From Flagellimonas yonaguniensis (GTDB lineage: Bacteria > Bacteroidota > Bacteroidia > Flavobacteriales > Flavobacteriaceae): a stretch of DNA of 64,000 bases. The translations under genes and the position numbers were made by a program. Position 1 is the stretch's first letter, and each line of letters starts with the position of its first letter. The stretch spans positions 1 to 64,000 of the forward strand of contig NZ_JARFVB010000009.1 of assembly GCF_029193885.1 (NCBI RefSeq), given 5' to 3'. Under the pieces are notes generated by a model. The model was not told the DNA's origin. It worked only from the letters and a program-made list of their open reading frames with translations, and searched no databases. Below are positions 62,819 through 64,000 of this stretch, piece by piece.

Positions 62819-63235
62819 GTGAAGAGAACATTTCAATTGGATGAAATCCAAGAAGTGGCCACAGAGCTGTTGGAAAAAGCACCGAACAAGGTATTATGCT
62901 TATATGGGGGCATGGGCGTTGGCAAGACTACATTGGTTAAGGCCTTGGTCAAACAACTTGGAGCCGTTGATGTGGCCAACAGCCCGACTTTTGGTTTGGT
63001 CAATGAGTATTTCGATAAGAATGATGTGCCCTTAGCCTATCATTTTGATTTTTACCGCCTCAATGACGAAATGGAGGCATTGGATATGGGTTTCGAGGAT
63101 TATTTGAATTCGGATGCATGGGTCTTTATTGAATGGCCCGATAAAATTTCCTCTCTCCTACCTGAGGACGCTGTGGGGGTATTCCTGCACTTTATCGAGG
63201 AAAGCACGCGTTCAATCGAGTTAAATGTTCCTTAA
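62819..63235 (+). CDS. tsaE: tRNA threonylcarbamoyladenosine (t6A) ATPase
   Basis: 138 residues from a GTG at 62819, 7 bp after the porX stop. P-loop ATPase of the t6A37 machinery with TsaB and TsaD: Walker A GGMGVGKTT at 30-38, the Thr/Ser of SPTFGLVNEY, HFDFYRL, and the Walker B-like segment WVFIEWPDKI. Essential for decoding ANN codons. Its pairing with porX is typical of Bacteroidota. Confidence 0.95.
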   Translation: MKRTFQLDEIQEVATELLEKAPNKVLCLYGGMGVGKTTLVKALVKQLGAVDVANSPTFGLVNEYFDKNDVPLAYHFDFYRLNDEMEALDMGFEDYLNSDAWVFIEWPDKISSLLPEDAVGVFLHFIEESTRSIELNVP

Positions 63236-63360
63236 ATAGCAATCACTCTATCTTCATGGAAATTATTGCGCAGAGCAAGTCGATTTCGATGAAAAGTGAG
63301 TTTTTTACGTTTAAAAACCAATTTTATCGATAAAAGGTATGATTAGTTGAAATATTTTCC

Positions 63361-63368
63361 TACATTTG
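63361..63368 (+). promoter_or_regulatory. Candidate -7 promoter element
   Basis: TACATTTG matches TAnnTTTG exactly, 42 bp before the ATG of the tiny exported peptide at 63411. The upstream TTG is not at the usual distance. Confidence 0.55.
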
Positions 63369-63410
63369 CTTTGTGAATTAATTCATTTATTAACCAAAAA
63401 CTCTTTTACG

Positions 63411-63542
63411 ATGAACACTAAAAAAGTTTTTTTTGGATTGCTAGCTGTTGCATTTTTGGCAATGACCGCTGTATCAACTACAGTAACTTTTGACGACAAT
63501 CAAACAACTAGTATCAAAAAATCGGACATTAAGAAATTATAA
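63411..63542 (+). CDS. Tiny exported peptide, 43 aa
   Basis: The ATG at 63411 opens a 43-residue frame. MNTKKVFFGLLAVAFLAMTA is a typical signal-peptide beginning, and the mature part of about 20 residues is polar (FDDNQTTSIKKSDIKKL). An exact -7 element upstream and a strong terminator downstream mark it as a real, separately transcribed unit. Function unknown; similar short exported peptides are common beside flavobacterial genes and are easily missed. Confidence 0.75.
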   Translation: MNTKKVFFGLLAVAFLAMTAVSTTVTFDDNQTTSIKKSDIKKL

Positions 63543-63562
63543 TCTCTTAACCGATTCAGACT

Positions 63563-63599
63563 AAAACGGCTCTATTTTTATATAGGGCCGTTTTTTTTT
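63563..63599 (+). terminator. Terminator after the tiny peptide gene
   Basis: AAAACGGCTCTAT pairs with ATAGGGCCGTTTT (one mismatch) around a short AU loop, followed by a run of nine T. It ends the small peptide transcript. Confidence 0.9.
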
Positions 63600-63619
63600 A
63601 CAATAATTTTTACTTTTTG

Positions 63620-64000
63620 ATGTTATCAACAGTGATGAGCAGTAAAAAAAGTATCAGGAAGAAATTGATTTTGGAGGGTATATTTGCAATTTTAATTGCA
63701 ATAACCCCCATATTGTTTTATTGGTATAAGTATATACCCGTGGGGAGCACATCCTATTTATTCTTTGGAATTGAATTTGGAGACAATGGTTTTAATGATG
63801 TAGCAGATTCCTTTTATTACTACTTCGGTAAAATTGTGCCCCTATTATTATTGATCATTTGGTTTATTACATCAAAAGAGTGGTGGTATTATGCCATATT
63901 GATTCCCATTGCGATGTACAGCTTTCAATTATTTGCCGTGCTAACATTTGAGTCCGGAATAGTGGATGAGAATGAAGTAATGTATGTAATTGCCGTAACC
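63620..64000 (+). CDS. Membrane protein, truncated by the window edge
   Basis: The ATG at 63620 opens a frame that is still open at the last base, 127 codons in. The N-terminus is basic (SSKKSIRKK), and predicted membrane helices lie at about 17-36, 74-86 and 90-107, separated by a periplasmic-looking loop with FGIEFGDNGFNDVADSFYYY. I do not recognise a family. The gene lies downstream of the tiny peptide and its terminator. Confidence 0.75.
   Translation, partial: MLSTVMSSKKSIRKKLILEGIFAILIAITPILFYWYKYIPVGSTSYLFFGIEFGDNGFNDVADSFYYYFGKIVPLLLLIIWFITSKEWWYYAILIPIAMYSFQLFAVLTFESGIVDENEVMYVIAVT

Noticed and set aside
1-64000. CRISPR arrays, prophage, insertion sequences, rRNA or tRNA genes
   Set aside because: No regular spacer-repeat pattern, transposase, integrase, phage structural gene or RNA gene was seen.

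Overview
The window reads as chromosomal DNA from a member of the Flavobacteriaceae (Bacteroidota), possibly close to Muricauda/Flagellimonas; the genus is inference. The evidence is a fused LpxC-FabZ, a short primary sigma factor, PorX (the type IX secretion regulator), many SPII lipoproteins, promoters of the Bacteroidota type (TTG, about 16-21 nt, then TAnnTTTG), an almost complete lack of Shine-Dalgarno sites, and the short dispersed flavobacterial repeats. No rRNA, tRNA, CRISPR array, insertion sequence or prophage was seen.

Layout. 1-695 is non-coding and carries a 32-bp perfect palindrome and other inverted repeats. 696-8300 holds a universal stress protein, an aldehyde dehydrogenase, several secreted lipoproteins (one with a vWA domain), a GntR regulator, a MoaD-like protein without its C-terminal diglycine, and a DUF1080 protein. 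8296-12955 is a tightly overlapping leftward cluster of exported proteins: a cytochrome-like VCBS lipoprotein, a 3D-domain lipoprotein, a peptidoglycan amidase, an M14 carboxypeptidase and a second DUF1080 protein. 12988-24327 holds pirin, serine hydrolases, MenB, a methyltransferase, a divergent HxlR/NmrA pair with visible operators, an FUSC transporter and a D-aminoacylase. A gene-poor stretch at 15248-16061 contains a 141-bp direct repeat. 24355-31698 holds a glycosyltransferase, a RadD-like helicase, rpoD, and downstream of rpoD a leftward cluster of unknown genes with an Hpt-like protein lacking its histidine and two tandem paralogous microproteins. 31869-42382 holds DUF72, two APC permeases, cysE-cysM, and an AAA ATPase/vWA protein pair.

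42446-50580 is the complete histidine operon, hisG-(GNAT)-hisD-hisC-hisB-hisH-hisA-(DinB)-hisF-hisIE. It is preceded by what looks like a complete transcription attenuator: a promoter, a 17-residue leader peptide with three consecutive His codons, an antiterminator segment and an intrinsic terminator. This is the most striking regulatory structure in the window. A GNAT gene and a DinB gene are embedded in the operon with translational overlaps.

50592-63235 holds a prohibitin-like protein, a large vWA membrane protein, fabG, sucD, and an envelope cluster (HD hydrolase, lpxD, lpxC-fabZ, lpxA, efp, a second lpxD-like gene). Divergent from this cluster are porX and tsaE, followed by a tiny exported peptide and a membrane protein cut by the window edge.

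Functionally the window combines amino-acid synthesis (His, Cys), lipid A and fatty-acid synthesis, and a strong theme of periplasmic peptide and peptidoglycan processing.
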